This document shows, one piece after another, positions 35,715 through 46,634 of a stretch of 64,000 nt of DNA. The first letter of the stretch is position 1, and each line of letters opens with the position of its first letter. Made by a program: the position numbers and the translations under genes. Source of the stretch: Gammaproteobacteria bacterium (GTDB lineage: Bacteria > Pseudomonadota > Gammaproteobacteria > JAABTG01); assembly GCA_034522055.1 (NCBI GenBank), contig JAXHLS010000002.1, forward strand, positions 2,995,549-3,059,548, in the 5' to 3' direction. The notes beneath the pieces were generated by a model. That model was not told the origin of the DNA. It was given only the letters and a program-made list of their open reading frames with translations, and did not search any database.

Positions 35715-36242
35715 TTAGTCCCCGGGGGCGCGCAGGGTCAGGGTGTCGCCGCGCTGGGCTATTTCCAGGCGCTTCAGGAAGCTCACGCCCAGCAGCACCT
35801 TGTCCAGGTCCACGCCGGGGTTGATGGTGGCCCACACGTCCCGCTCGGTGATGCCCCCCAGTTGCACGCTGTCGAGGCGGGTGGCGTAGCTCGTCACCTG
35901 ACCCGCGGCGGTGTTGGCGCGCATGGGGTGGCCCGCGCAGGCCCGGTGCAGTTCGCGGGCCAGGCGGCCGGGATGGATACTGTGGTGGCCCCCGTATCCA
36001 GCAGGAACTCCACAACGGGTTCCGCTTGTTCATGTGCCCGGCGACGTAATGGCCCATGCGGTTGCGTTTGAGCACGACCTCGTCCCCACCATCGATACTG
36101 ACGGCGAGGTCCTGGTTGGGCTTGTCCCGCTGGGTGAGCGCACCTGGAACAGCAGGGTCACCAGGCCGAGACCGACGATCCAGGCGCCGATGGTCATGGC
36201 GATGCCGATGCTGCGGGTGCTTTGGGGATTGGGGCGGTTCAT
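35715..36242 (-). pseudogene. retropepsin-like aspartic protease, TIGR02281 type (frame-broken)
   Basis: A membrane-anchored single-domain aspartic protease. Start ATG 36242 gives MNRPNPQST and one helix (IGAWIVGLGLVTLL). The protease part in other frames reads NRMGHYVAGHMN, then an LLDTGAT-like region, RANTAAGQVTSYATRLDSV, INPGVDLDKVLLG and SFLKRLEIAQRGDTLTL. That is the complete order of the family. At least two frame changes (near 36140 and 35940) interrupt it. Natural substrates of this family are unknown. Confidence 0.75.
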
Positions 36243-36349
36243 GGCGTGGCGTCCAATGGCCGTAAATCGTAACATGAGGGCGTATTGCTCTCTTCAAGCC
36301 TATGCCAGGCTCAGGAACGATTAACCCACCGAAAGCTACGGCATAATCC

Positions 36350-37079
36350 ATGACACAGGGGCTCCTGCGCTTCCTGCAGGCCATGACAAGCAGCGCGCGG
36401 GACCTGGCGCCCATTCTGCTGGTGATTGCCGGCTTCCAGCTATTGGTGCTGCATAAACTCCACGATCCCCGAAGTCCGGCCGCATCCTGGTGGGGACCCT
36501 GTCGGTGGTGGCTGGGCTCACCCTGTTCATCCGCGCCGGAGATGGCCCTGTTCCCTCTGGGGGAGACAATGGCCCATGCCTTCGCCCGCAAGGGCAGCCT
36601 GCCGTGGCTGCTGCTCTTCGCCTTCGCCCTGGGCTTCGGCACCACGGTGGCGGAACCCGCCCTCATCGCGCGAGCCGCAAGGCCGCCGAGGTGGCGGCGG
36701 CGGGCCGGGTCATCGCGGCCACGGATGAGGCCCGCGATGCCGATGCCGCCGGGCTGCGTTACACCGTGGCCCTGGCGGTGGGGGTAGCCATCGTCATGGG
36801 TGTGCTGCGCATCATCCGGGCTGGCCCATCCAGTGCCTGATCATCGGCGCATCCGGTGGTGGTGATGACCGGTTTCGCCCCAAAGGAGATCACCGGCGTC
36901 GCCTATGACTCCGGCGGCGTCACCACCTCCACCATCACCGTGCCCCTGGTGACGGCCCTCGGTGTCGGTCTGGCCTCCAGCATCGAGGGCCGTAACCCCA
37001 TGGTGACGGTTTCGGTCTCATCGCCTTCGCCTCCCTCACACCGATGATCTTCGTCATGGGTTACGGCATGGCGTACTGA
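36350..37079 (+). pseudogene. DUF1538 membrane protein 1 (frame-broken)
   Basis: Start ATG 36350. Family landmarks appear in order in changing frames: DLAPILLVIAGFQLLVL, an EMALFPLGE segment, [40 protein letters not shown] and GMAY at the end. DUF1538 proteins are multi-helix membrane proteins thought to be transporters, usually occurring as a pair or tandem fusion. The TGA at 37077-37079 is followed at once by the ATG of the second DUF1538 gene. PII and CBS genes downstream suggest nitrogen or nucleotide-dependent control. Confidence 0.75.
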
Positions 37080-37815
37080 ATGGAGACCCTGCGCACCCTC
37101 GATGGACACCGGCCTGTCCACCATCTGGGATGTGCTGCCCATCGTGGTCATCATCTTCGTCTTCCAGTTCCTGGACTGCGTGCGGCCCATCGCGAACCCG
37201 GTGCAGGTGCTGGTCGGCTTCATCTACGTGCTGGTGGGGCTGACCGCTTTCTGGTGGGGCTGCAGGAGGCCCTGTTTCCCCTCGGGGAGATTCATGGCCC
37301 GCCAGCTCACGGGGGCATCCGGCATCCAGCCATGGTGCCGGTGTGCCGTTTCCCAAGGCGGCGGCGGTGGCACGATCATCATCGGGTCGATCTCTTCGCC
37401 CTGGCCATCGGTTTCGCTGTCGCCATCGCCGAACCGGCCCTCATCGCCGTGGCCATGAAGGCCCAGGAGGTGTCCGGCGGCGCCATCCGGGCATGGGGGC
37501 TGCGGCTGCCGGCCGCCTGTTCGCCATCGCCTCCTCGGCACCTACCGCATCGTCACGGGCACGCCCCTGCACTGGGCATGGCCGCCTACGTGGTGGTGAT
37601 GGTGCAGACCCTCTTCCGCGCCGCGGCTGATCATCGCCTTGGCCTACGACTTCGTGGGCGACCACATCAACGGTCAGCATGCCGGTGATGGCCTGGGCTG
37701 GGCCCCGCCGCGAGGATGCGCCGTGGAAGGAAATACCTGCCTGTACCGTTCGGCCGATCGCCTTCCGCCTATGTTCCCCATCATGACCGGTATGGGCTAT
37801 GCCCAGATCAACTGA
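37080..37815 (+). pseudogene. DUF1538 membrane protein 2 (frame-broken)
   Basis: The second half of the DUF1538 pair, starting at the ATG at 37080. It opens with a leader and IWDVLPIVVIIFVFQF, then VQVLVGFIYVLVGLTAFWWG, FALAIGFAVAIAEPALIAVA, a YRIVTGTPL-like stretch and MTGMGYAQIN before the TGA at 37813-37815. Frame changes occur near 37260, 37400 and 37520. With its partner it probably forms one membrane complex; the substrate is unknown. Confidence 0.75.
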
Positions 37816-37992
37816 ATGGCGGGCGCGGTCCCGAGATGTCGCTGAATGATGCCCCGGGATGAACGATGCGAAGATTGGGAGGCGGCGGTTGATTGTCATT
37901 GACGGGGTGCTCCCACGGGCGCCGAAGCCCGGAAAGGGTGGGGGCATGGAAAGCTGGTATTCGGCGTGTCCACGCCGGTGGAGGTTGTCGAC

Positions 37993-38342
37993 ATGCATTT
38001 CAAGCTGATTATCGCCCTGGTGGATGGACGAGACCGAACGCGGCGCTCAAGGCGGCGCGGGACGCCGGCGCCACGGGTGCCACCGTCATCAACAGCGCCC
38101 GGGGAGGGCATCGAGAAGGAGAAGACCTTCTTCGGCTCAATTGCACCACCGAGCGCGGCAACGTGCTGCTGTTCCTGGTGGAGGAGCACCTGAGCGGGCG
38201 CATCCTCGAGACCATCATGGACATCGGCGAGTTCACCGCCAGGAAGGGCACGGGCATCGCTTTCCAGGTCGATGCGGAGACGCCGGTGGGCGCTGCCGAT
38301 CAGGCCGAGCTTCTGAGAGCAACGGTGGAGGGCGAGCTATGA
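37993..38342 (+). pseudogene. PII-like signalling protein (frame-broken)
   Basis: A GGAGG site precedes the ATG at 37993. The product reads MHFKLIIALV, then KAARDAGATGATVINSARG, EKEKTFFGL, TTERGNVLLFLVEEH and ILETIMDIGEFTARKGTGIA, the GlnB-fold pattern seen in PII-like proteins encoded beside DUF1538 pairs. The T-loop Tyr of classical GlnB is not evident. Two small frame shifts lie near 38030 and 38118. It overlaps the CBS gene by ATGA. A role in gating the DUF1538 proteins is inferred from gene order. Confidence 0.75.
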
Positions 38343-38743
38343 TTGAGAAGAGTCGGATCATGAAGGTGTCGGAGGTGATGAAGACCTCCTTCGACCGTGG
38401 ATGGCATGGCCACGGTGGCCGAGGCCCTGGCGCAGACGAAGCACGTGGAGACCAAGCGCCATATCGGTGCAGAAGCGGGACGAGCACGACGAGGTGGACG
38501 CTGTCGATCTCGGACATCGCGCGCAAGGTGCTGGCGAAGGATTTCGCGCCCCCACCGCATCAACGACGAGATCCATCTGCAAGCCCGCGCCAATGTGCAC
38601 CGGACATGGCCGACATCCGCTACTGTGCCGTCGCCGTTCACCCGCTTCGAGCTGTCCCGTGCTCCGGTGGTCAGGGACCGTGAGTGGCCGGCATCGTCAG
38701 CCTCACGGATTTGGTGCTGAAGGGCATGAGCGCGAGGCCATGA
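38339..38743 (+). pseudogene. CBS-domain protein (frame-broken)
   Basis: Starting at ATG 38339 (MIEKSRIMKVSEVM), a tandem CBS pair of about 135 residues is readable across frames: GMATVAEAL, KRDEHDEV, LSISDIARKVLAKD, DIRYCAVAV, FTRFELSRAPVV and VSLTDLVLKGM. CBS pairs bind adenine nucleotides. It closes the DUF1538/PII transcription unit and overlaps the next start by ATGA. Confidence 0.72.
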
Positions 38744-39330
38744 TGGTACGAAGCTGCCGGCTGCTCCTTCCCTCGCCGCTCTCCGCCGCGCCGCCGTCGC
38801 CCAGCCCGACCTCGAGACCCGGCGCCGACGGCCTCCGCCCGGGACGGCCGCACCGAGGAGGTGAAGGACCTGGTGATGCGCGGCAGTGGCGAACGGGAGC
38901 CCGATGCCGCGGGCCGCACGGCTCTCCTGCTGCGGCCGCCTATTACGGCAACGCCACGGCGGCGGGGATCCCTCTTACCGAAGGGGCGGACCCCAACCTT
39001 GCGGACCAGCGGGGCCAGACCGCCATCATGGAGGCGGCCGGCGACGGCCAGGCCGAGGCGTTCGGCGCCTGCCGCTGGCCCAGGGCGGCGACCCCGATGC
39101 CCAGAACGCCCGCGGCCGCACGGCGTTAATGGCGGCCGCCGCCAACGGCCACGCCGCCACCGCCACCCTGCTGGTGGAACGGGGGGCCGACGTCGAACTC
39201 GCGGACCAGGGCGGCGACACCGCCACGACCCTGGCGAGAGCGCGCCGGTCACGACGAAGTGGCCCGGGCTCTCGCCGGGGCCGTTCCCGAGCGGGGATGT
39301 CGGTTGCGGGGTAACCGACCTCTAGTTTGT
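38740..39330 (+). pseudogene. exported ankyrin-repeat protein (frame-broken)
   Basis: ATG 38740 starts a basic, hydrophobic leader (MMVRSCRLLLPS). About four ankyrin repeats follow in alternating frames: KDLVMRG, GRTALLL, GQTAIMEAAGDGQAEA, ARGRTALMAAAANGHA and LVERGADVELADQGG. Ankyrin repeats mediate protein contacts; the partner is unknown. The end falls inside a GTCGGTTGC palindromic repeat near 39300-39322, so the exact stop is uncertain. Confidence 0.65.
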
Positions 39331-39902
39331 TTAACCACGAAAATCCGCGAAAGGCGCGGGAAGGTCGGAGAAGGGCGGTTGGCCTTTTCCCGGTGCCAGC
39401 GCGAGGGATTCCGGCAGTTGGCGGTCGTTTTTCGTGGCCGAAAGACTCAGCGGCAACTGTCCAATCGGCCAGGGGGCTGGCCTCCTACATCGTAAATCGC
39501 CTCCCGGTAGGAGCCGAGCCCCCTCGGCGATTCGCCCCGGAGGATGCGAGCCCCTCGGCGATTAACCCTGGGCCGTGGCGCTCCCAGCGCCCAATCGGCG
39601 GCAGGGCGTGGCCTCCTACATCGTAAATCGCCCTCGATCCCCACGGAGGGGTGGGCGCCGGGATACGCGCGGGACATCCCCGGCGCTCTGGCCCCCGGAG
39701 AACATGGCGCCGGCCTGAAGCGATCGCCTGACCATCCCATCGCGTCCATCGGCTGGCATCTGGTGGTGGAGGCGGCTGTCATGCCGGGAACCACCGCCCT
39801 GCCGGCCGCCCGTGCGGGCGGAAGGTACCCGCCGCCGGGCGGTTTTCGTCTCTCCGGTCCCACGCCGATCCGCGGCGGATGGTCGTTGGAGGATCCATTC
39901 CC
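39331..39902. repeat. gene-free gap with dispersed repeats
   Basis: At 39331-39400 lies a decayed copy of the CGCGAAAGGCGCG module. From about 39455 to 39640 several copies of another family occur (GGCCTCCTACATCGTAAATCG at 39480 and 39608, with CCTCGGCGATT palindromic parts between). A hairpin CCGCCCGTGCGGGCGG lies near 39807-39822. A GGAGGA ribosome binding site for egtD ends the gap. No gene is convincing. Confidence 0.6.
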
Positions 39903-40969
39903 ATGACTACATCGACGGACGGCCCGCAGGCGGTCGACCGGCTCGAGCGCCGCCGCCGTTCCCCCGGCCCGTCCGGCGTCCAGCCTGGAGGCGGACGCCC
40001 TCGCCAGGGGCTGGTGCACAGCCGGCCCCGCTCCCCTGCCGCCCAAGTATATTCTCACCGACGCCCAGGGGTTCCCGACCTCTTCGACCGCATCTGACGA
40101 CCCCCCGAGCACGACCCCACCCGGGTGGAGGACGCCCTGCTGCGGCGCCATGCGGCGCACATCGTGGATACGGTCCATCCCTTCCATATCGTGGAGCTGG
40201 GCGGCACCTCGCGCAAGACCCGCCGCCTGTTCGATGCCTGCGCGGCGGCCGGCTGCCCGCAGCGTCTACGCGCCCTTCAGGCGTGCCGGGAGCCACGCTG
40301 GAGCGCGGCCAGGGCCTGGTGGCGGACTATGACTGGCTGACGGTGAATGCCCCTGGTGGGGGATTACCATGCCGGCCTCGACCACCTGCCGGCCTTCGCC
40401 GAGACCACCCTCTACGTGTTCCTGGGGGGGACCATCGGCAACTTCAGCCACGACGAGGCGGTGGCCTTCCTCACGGAGCTGGCGGCCCGCATGAAGCCCG
40501 CCGACCGGCTGTTGCTGGGGGCCGACCGCTTCAAGGATCCGGCCCGGCTCCATGCCGCCTACAACGACGCCGCCGGCGTCACCGCCGCCTTCAACCTCGA
40601 CCTGCTCGAGGTTCTCAACCGCGAGCTGGAGGCCGATTTCGACCCCACGGCCTTCGCCCACCACGCCTGCTTCAATCCCTCCAAGCGCCGCATCGAGATG
40701 TACCTGGCCTCCCTGCGCCCCCAACGGGTGCGGCTGGGACGCCTGGATCATGTCATCGAGTTCGACGAGGGCGAGGCCATTCTCACGGAGATCAGCGGCA
40801 AGTCCGCCTATCCGGCCCTGGCGGCCCTGCTGGAAGAATCGGGGCCTCGAGGTGCTCGCCCCCTACGAGGCCGACGGCGGCGACTATCCTCCTCATCCTC
40901 GCCGGGCGTGGCCGATCGCGAGGACGCGGCAGCCGCGCGGCGCCGGCGAGGGTGCGCGACACCCTGTAA
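39903..40969 (+). pseudogene. egtD: L-histidine N-alpha-methyltransferase EgtD (frame-broken)
   Basis: EgtD methylates histidine three times with SAM to give hercynine, the first step of ergothioneine synthesis. GGAGGA precedes the ATG at 39903. The order KYILTDAQG-like, RRHAAHIVDTVHPFHIVELG, LVADYDWLTVNA, YVFLGGTIGNFSHDEA, YNDAAGVTAAFNLDLL, FNPSKRRIEMYLAS and LTEISGKSAYP matches a full-length family member of about 320 residues. The middle and C-terminal half is one intact frame; the N-terminal third has several frame shifts. No egtB lies beside it in this window. Confidence 0.82.
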
Positions 40970-40987
40970 CCAAAGGCCCGCGGAAAC

Positions 40988-41605
40988 ATGGTAAAAAGCC
41001 CCGAGGAGGGCAGCGCCATCGCCCTCGACGGGACCACGGGCTGGCTGGCGGAGGGCGCCGCCCGGGGTGGTGTCCCCGAACTGCGACCAACGGAGCCCTG
41101 TGCGGGCTGCGATGTGGAACTGGTGGTGGTGCATGGCATCTCCCTGCCGCCCCGGCCAATATGGCGGCGGCCAGGGTCAGGTGGATGCCCTGTTCACCAA
41201 CACCCTGGACCCGCGCCGGCAAGACCGTCTTCCTCCAGGAAGATAGAGGGTCTCAGAGTGTCCGCCCATTTGCTCATCGACCGCCGCGGGCGGCCTCACC
41301 GAGTACGTGCCCCTGCACGGCCGGGCGCGGCATGCCGGGCCCTCGGGCTTCCGCGGCCGCGGCGCCTGCAACGATTTCTCCATCGGCATCGAGCTGGAAG
41401 GCACCGATGACGACCCCTATGAGGACATCCAATACACCCGCCTGGCGGCGGCTGATCCGGAGAATCCGGCGCCACCGGCCCCGCCATCGGTCGACGACAT
41501 GGTGGGCGGCAGTTGGCGACATCGCCCTTGTACGCAAGACCGATCCCGGGGCCGCGCTTCGCCTGGCCGCGGCTGCACCGGCTGCTCGCAGGGAAGGGCC
41601 CATGA
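40988..41605 (+). pseudogene. ampD: 1,6-anhydro-N-acetylmuramyl-L-alanine amidase AmpD (frame-broken)
   Basis: A cytoplasmic zinc amidase of peptidoglycan recycling. Signals in order: CDVELVVVHGISLPP with the first zinc His, VDALFTNTLDP, EGLRVSAHLLIDRRG, LTEYVPLHGRARHAG, DFSIGIELEGTDD and DIAxVRKTDPG-like with the zinc His/Asp region. Length fits about 190 residues. Frame changes occur near 41150, 41230, 41290 and 41510. The TGA overlaps the ATG of the next gene (41602). Confidence 0.8.
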
Positions 41606-42235
41606 CCCGGGGTTTCGTGGACCTCATCCGCCACGGTGAGCCGGTGGGCGGGCGTCGCTATCGTGGCCAGCGGGACGAATCCCCTCGAGCGAACGGGGCT
41701 GGCAACAGATGTGGCATGCGGTGGGTGAGGACCGACCCTGGCAGCGGGTCATCACCTCGCCGCTCATCCGCTGCCGGGCCTTCGCCGAGGCCCTAACCCA
41801 GACCGACGGCGTCCCTCTGCACGTGGAGCCCCGCTTCATGGAGGTGGGCTTCGGTGTGTGGGAAGGCCGCAGTCGCGACGAGCTGCAGGCCGAATTGGGG
41901 GCGGAGCCTCGGGCGCTTCGATGCCGCGCCCATGGCCAACCGCCCTAGGCGAGGTGCCGAGCCGCTGGCCAGATATCGCCAGCCGCGTGACGGCCGGTTG
42001 GCATGCAGTGGACCACGGGCCACACCAGGGCGAGCGGTCGCCGGCGGGTCAAGACCATGCCGGGGCGATCCGCGCCATCCTCGGCGGGGTCCTCGATCAC
42101 CTTCCCTCACGAGAACTTCTACCGGCTGAACGTGGATAATGCCGGGCTCGCTGGCGATCCAGTTCTGCGACGAATCGGCCGCCCGTGGTCATGTTCCACG
42201 GTGGCAGCCGTGGCGGTCATGCGGTGGAGGACTAG
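41602..42235 (+). pseudogene. histidine phosphatase (phosphoglycerate-mutase-like) family protein (frame-broken)
   Basis: Starting at ATG 41602, the catalytic LIRHGEP motif lies near residue 8, then RGWQQMWHAV, VITSPLIRCRAFAEAL and FMEVGFGVWEGRS, typical of alpha-ribazole/phosphoglycerate-mutase-like phosphatases. The second catalytic His region near VDHGH-like sequence is disturbed by frame changes after 41910. The TAG at 42233-42235 overlaps the convergent P-type ATPase stop. The substrate is not determined. Confidence 0.75.
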
Positions 42236-44951
42236 TCCTCCTCATCTTTCCGTCGGCGGCGTGGTCAGCCGCAGGCGCATCTGTTTCTCGATCTCGATGA
42301 TGGTGAACAGGGCCATGCCGATGAGGATGATGAGCACCCCGTCGAGAAGGGGATGGCCGCGGTGGCGAAGATCGCCTGCAGGGGGGCAGGTCGGTGATGG
42401 CTGAACTGGCCGACGGTGACCGACGATGACCACCAGCCAGACCACGCCGGGTGCCGCGTACCGCCTTCCAGGTGAGGGAGGTGCCATACATGTTGCGGAT
42501 AAAGAACAGGTGGAACATCTCCATCACCACCAGGGTGTTCATGGCCAGGCTGCGTGCCAGATCCAGGCTGTAGCCTTTGTCGATGGCATAGGCGTACGAT
42601 GCCGAACACGCCGGCCAGGAACAGGGAGGCCACCAGCACGATATGCCACACCAGGCTGCCTGAGAGCAGGGGCTCGTTGCGGGGTCGCGGTGGGCGCCGC
42701 ATGGTGTTCGCCTCGGTGGGCTCGAAGGCCAGGGCCATGCCGAGGCTCACGGCGGTGATCATGTTCACCCACAGGATCTGCATCGGGGTGATGGGCAGGG
42801 TCATGCCGAGGAGCAGGGCGAGGATGATGGTGGAGGCCTCGCCGGCCGTTGGTGGGCAGGGTCCAGCTGATCGACCTTCTTGATGTTGTCGTAGACGGTG
42901 CGTCCCTCCCGCACGGCGGCGGCGATGGAGGCGAAGTTGTCGTCCGCCAGCACCAGCTCCGAGGCCTCCTTGGCCGCCTCGCTGCCACCCAGGCCCATGG
43001 CGATGCCGGCATCGGCCCGCTTGAGGGCCGGGGCGTCGTTGACGCCGTCCCCGGTCATGGCCACCGACAGGCCGTGGGCCTGCAGCGCCATCACCAGCCG
43101 CAGCTTGTGCTCGGGGCTGGTGCGGGCGAACACGTCGGTTTCCAACACCGCCGTGGCGAGGGCGGCGTCATCGAGTCGGTCGATGTCCGCGACCCGTGAG
43201 GACGGTGTCGGGATGGCGCAGCCCCACCTGGCGCCCGATGGCGGCCGCGGTGATGGCGTGGTCCCCGGTGATCATCTTCACTCCGATGCCGGCGGCATGG
43301 CATTCCCGCACCGCCGCGATGGCGTCCTCCCGCGGCGGATCGATGAGGCCCACCAGGCCGAGGAGGGTGAGGGTCCCTTCCACGTCCGCGTTCTCCACCA
43401 CGGTATGCTCCGGCGGTACCTCCCGGATGGCCAGGGCCAGCACCCGCTGGCCCTGCTGTGCGATCTCCTCCGCCCGCTGTCGCCACAAGCCCACATCCAG
43501 GGGCGCCGTGGCGCCCGGGTCGCTGCGCTGGTCGCGGCACATGGCGAGGATGCGCTCCGGGGCACCCTTGACGAAGATGGCGGCATGGCCTTCGTGGTCA
43601 TGGTTGAGGGTGGCCATGAACTGGTACTTGGAATCGAAGGGGATGACATCGGTGCGTTGCCACTGCTGCCGGGTCTCGGCCACCAACCGCCCGGTCTTCC
43701 CGGCGAAGGCGAGCAGGGCGCCTTCCATCGGGGTCGCCTTCCACCAGCCATGAGCCTTCCTGGTTCTTCAGCTCGGCGTCGTTGCAGAGCACCGCGGCGA
43801 GGCCCGCCGCATCCAGGGCCGGATGGTCCTCCGGCGCGACCGTCCGGTCGTCGAGGCAAATGGTGCCGGCCGGCTTGTAGCCGCCGGCGTCCACTTGAAA
43901 GGTGTGCGCCGCCGTGGCCAGGGTGGCGACGCTCATCTCGTTGCGGGTTAGGGTGCCCGTCTTGTCGGAGCAGATGACGGATACCGAGCCCAGGGTCTCG
44001 ATGGCGGGCAGCCGACGCACGATGGCGTTGCGCCTGGCCATGGCCTGGACTCCTACCGCCAGGGTGATGGTGAGCACCGCCGGCAGGCCCTCGGGAATGG
44101 CGGCCACGGACAGGCCCACCACCGCCATGAACAGTTCGTCGAACTCGCGGTGCAGCACGAAGTAGCCGAAGGCCAGGATGAGCCCGGCGATGGCGAGGAT
44201 GAACAGGGTGAGCCACTTGGCGAATATCGCCATCTGCTCCACCAGGGGGGTGGTGAGGGTCTCCACGGTCGACAGCAGGCCGCTGATGCGCCCGATTCTC
44301 GGTATGCACCGCCGGTGGCCGACGCACCCCCATGCCCTGGCCGCTGGTGACGGTGGTACCGCTGAAGGCCATGCAGAAGCCGATCCCCCAGGGGAGCCTC
44401 CGCGGCCACCGGGGCGATATCCTTCTCCACGGCCACGGACTCGCCGGTGAGGATGGCCTCCTGGATCTGCAGGCCATGGGCCTTCGAGCAGGCGCAGGTC
44501 GGCGGGGACCTTGTCCCCCGCCTCCATCAGCACGATATCGCCGGGCACGAGCCGTTCTCCGTCCACCGTGTGGCGGGCATCGCCGCCCGCAGCACCGAGG
44601 CCCGCGGCGCCAGCATCTGCCGTATGGCGTCCATGGCCTTCTCGGCCTTGCCCTCCTGGAGGAAGCCAATGAGGGCGTTGATCAGCACCACGGCGATGAT
44701 GACCGCCGTGTCCACCAAGTGGTCCAGCAGGGCGGTGATCGGCCGGCCAGCAGGACGTCAATCAGAATGTTGTGGAACTGCAGCATGAAGCGCGTCAGGG
44801 CACTGCGCCGCGGCGGCTCCGGCAGCTTATTGGGTCCGTGGCTGGCCAGGCGCTCCCGGGCCGCTTCGTCGGAGAGGCCGGAGGGAGTGGAGTCGACCTT
44901 GGAGAGGACGTCGTCCCCGGGCAGATGGTGCCAGCCGCGTGAGTCATTCAT
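42232..44951 (-). pseudogene. P-type cation-transporting ATPase, Ca2+/P2-like (frame-broken)
   Basis: The ORF signal runs from MNDSRGWHHL at 44951 to RKDEED at 42232. The N-terminal cation-ATPase domain reads GLSDEAARERLASHGPNKLP. The phosphorylation motif DKTGTLTRNEM (near 43950), KGAPERIL and the hinge [21 protein letters not shown] are complete, and C-terminal helices follow. That layout fits P2A-type or related bacterial ATPases of about 890 residues. At least ten frame changes interrupt it. It lies immediately downstream of the antiporter operon on the same strand, which suggests a shared role in ion balance. Confidence 0.82.
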
Positions 44952-44998
44952 GCTCGCCATTGTCCCCGTTTTCCATGTTGATTTCAGTGCGCTGCCGG

Positions 44999-46634
44999 TC
45001 ATGCCCCCGGCCCTGCCAGCAACAGCCCCAACAGCAGGCCGGCCATGACCGCCACGGGCCAGCGCCCGAGGAACGCCTCGATCCGTGCAGCCAGTCTTTG
45101 CGGGGCGGAGCCGGATCCAGGCGCCCGGCCAGGGTCGGGCCGCCATCGCCTGGCCGCGGCCGGCCGTGGCTGGTGGCCCGCAGCCCATGGCGCCGGAGTG
45201 CCAGCAGGAGATGGCGTAGCGGCACCACGAGGTCGCCGGGTGGCAGGGCAGGCAGGCGGGGTGTGAGAAAACGCCGGGCCAGCAAGGCCGCCGCCAGGCG
45301 GCCGGTACCACCACGAGGGCCGCCGGAGCCAGCACCGGCCACCCCGCCACCGGCCGGTAGGCTGCGGCCGCCAGGGCCAGCAGCACCATGAGGGCGGCGG
45401 GTACTGTGGAGCCTCCGTTGCCGGCATGGGCCGGTGGCCCGCGCCGGATGGGGGAATGCCGCAACAAGGCGGAGGCGGCGAGGAAGCCGAGGACACCCAT
45501 GGCCGAGACCACCGGCAACCATGGGCCGGGGGCCATGGCCGCCAACGCGCCGGGCGCCGCGGCCAGCAGCACCACGGCCGACCAGCCCACTATGCCCTTC
45601 ACGGCGGTGCCCGGCATGAGCAGCAACGCCGCCAGCGCGAAGGTGGCCTGGATGAGTACCGTGGCCAGGGGGCCGGCCACCCCCTGCCACACGCCGGGGC
45701 TCTGCAACTGCTGGCTCAGCACCGCGAGCCACAGGCCGCCGAGGGCGATGGCCGCGTAGGCCAGTACCCCACGGCGGTGGGTCTGCAGCAAACCCGCTCG
45801 CCAGGGCATAGGCCAGAGTGACCCAGGCCATCCATCGCAGCACCTCGGCGGCCACCGGGGCCGTCAGATCCCCCAGCGGCAACAGCCGCAGGCCGCCCAG
45901 CAGGCCGGCGCCGAGGGTGAAGGCCAGCACGGCGGGGGCGAGGGCGCGCCCGCCGCTCACCATGACCGGAGGGAGCCAGAAGTGCAGCCCCAGGAGCCCG
46001 AGCTTGGCGCCGAAACCGGCCATCAGCAGGGTCAGGATGAGGCCGGGGTGAGCGGTGTGCAACAGGGCCTGGCGCAGGGTCCCGGAAGTCCGCCGCCGTG
46101 GCGTCTAGGGCGAGGGTCATCAGGACCTCGAACACCATCAGGTCGCCGGCGATGAGGAATATCACCAGCACCCGGGCGGCCCGGCAGCCGCCGGTGTCTG
46201 CGGTGATGGCCAGCACCCCGTAGAGGGCGTAGCCGGCGATGGCGGCGGCGGTGTAGAACAGCAGGCCATCGCCGGCCACGGCCATGGCGAAGGTCCCGGC
46301 CATGGCCAGCAACATCAGGATGGCGAGGTCGCCGGCGTCCCGGGCCTGCAGGCGCGGGCGCATCAGCAGAGCGGTGGTGAGCCACAGCACCGACATCGGC
46401 AGCAGAAACACCCGGCCCGTGGCATCCAGCGCCAGCATGGCTCCCATGAGGGCGGTATCGAGCCTCAGTTGGGTATCCCCCATCAGCCCGACGGCCAGGG
46501 CCGGCAGGGCCGCCCAGGGCACGAGGGCGCGGGCCAGGGCAAGGCCCCTGCCGGTCGCCAGGGCCGTCATCAGGGCCAACAGCAGGGGCGCCAGGGGTGC
46601 CAGCGCCAGCAGCAGGGGGTTCCCGTCCATCATG
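44999..46634 (-). pseudogene. Mrp/Mbh-type antiporter subunit, third D-like proton-translocating subunit (frame-broken)
   Basis: Start ATG 46634 overlaps the stop of the gene upstream. The first 190 residues are one intact frame with helices (MDGNPLLLALAPLAPLLL, FLLPMSVLWLTTALLM). Then frame shifts near 46080, 45800 and elsewhere break GFGAKLGLLGLHFWLP, which is the conserved proton-channel Lys/His helix, and AYAAIALGGLWLAV. It is distantly related to NuoL/M/N-type subunits and ends LLLGLLLAGPGA at 44999. It is the most divergent of the three D-like subunits here. Confidence 0.75.
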
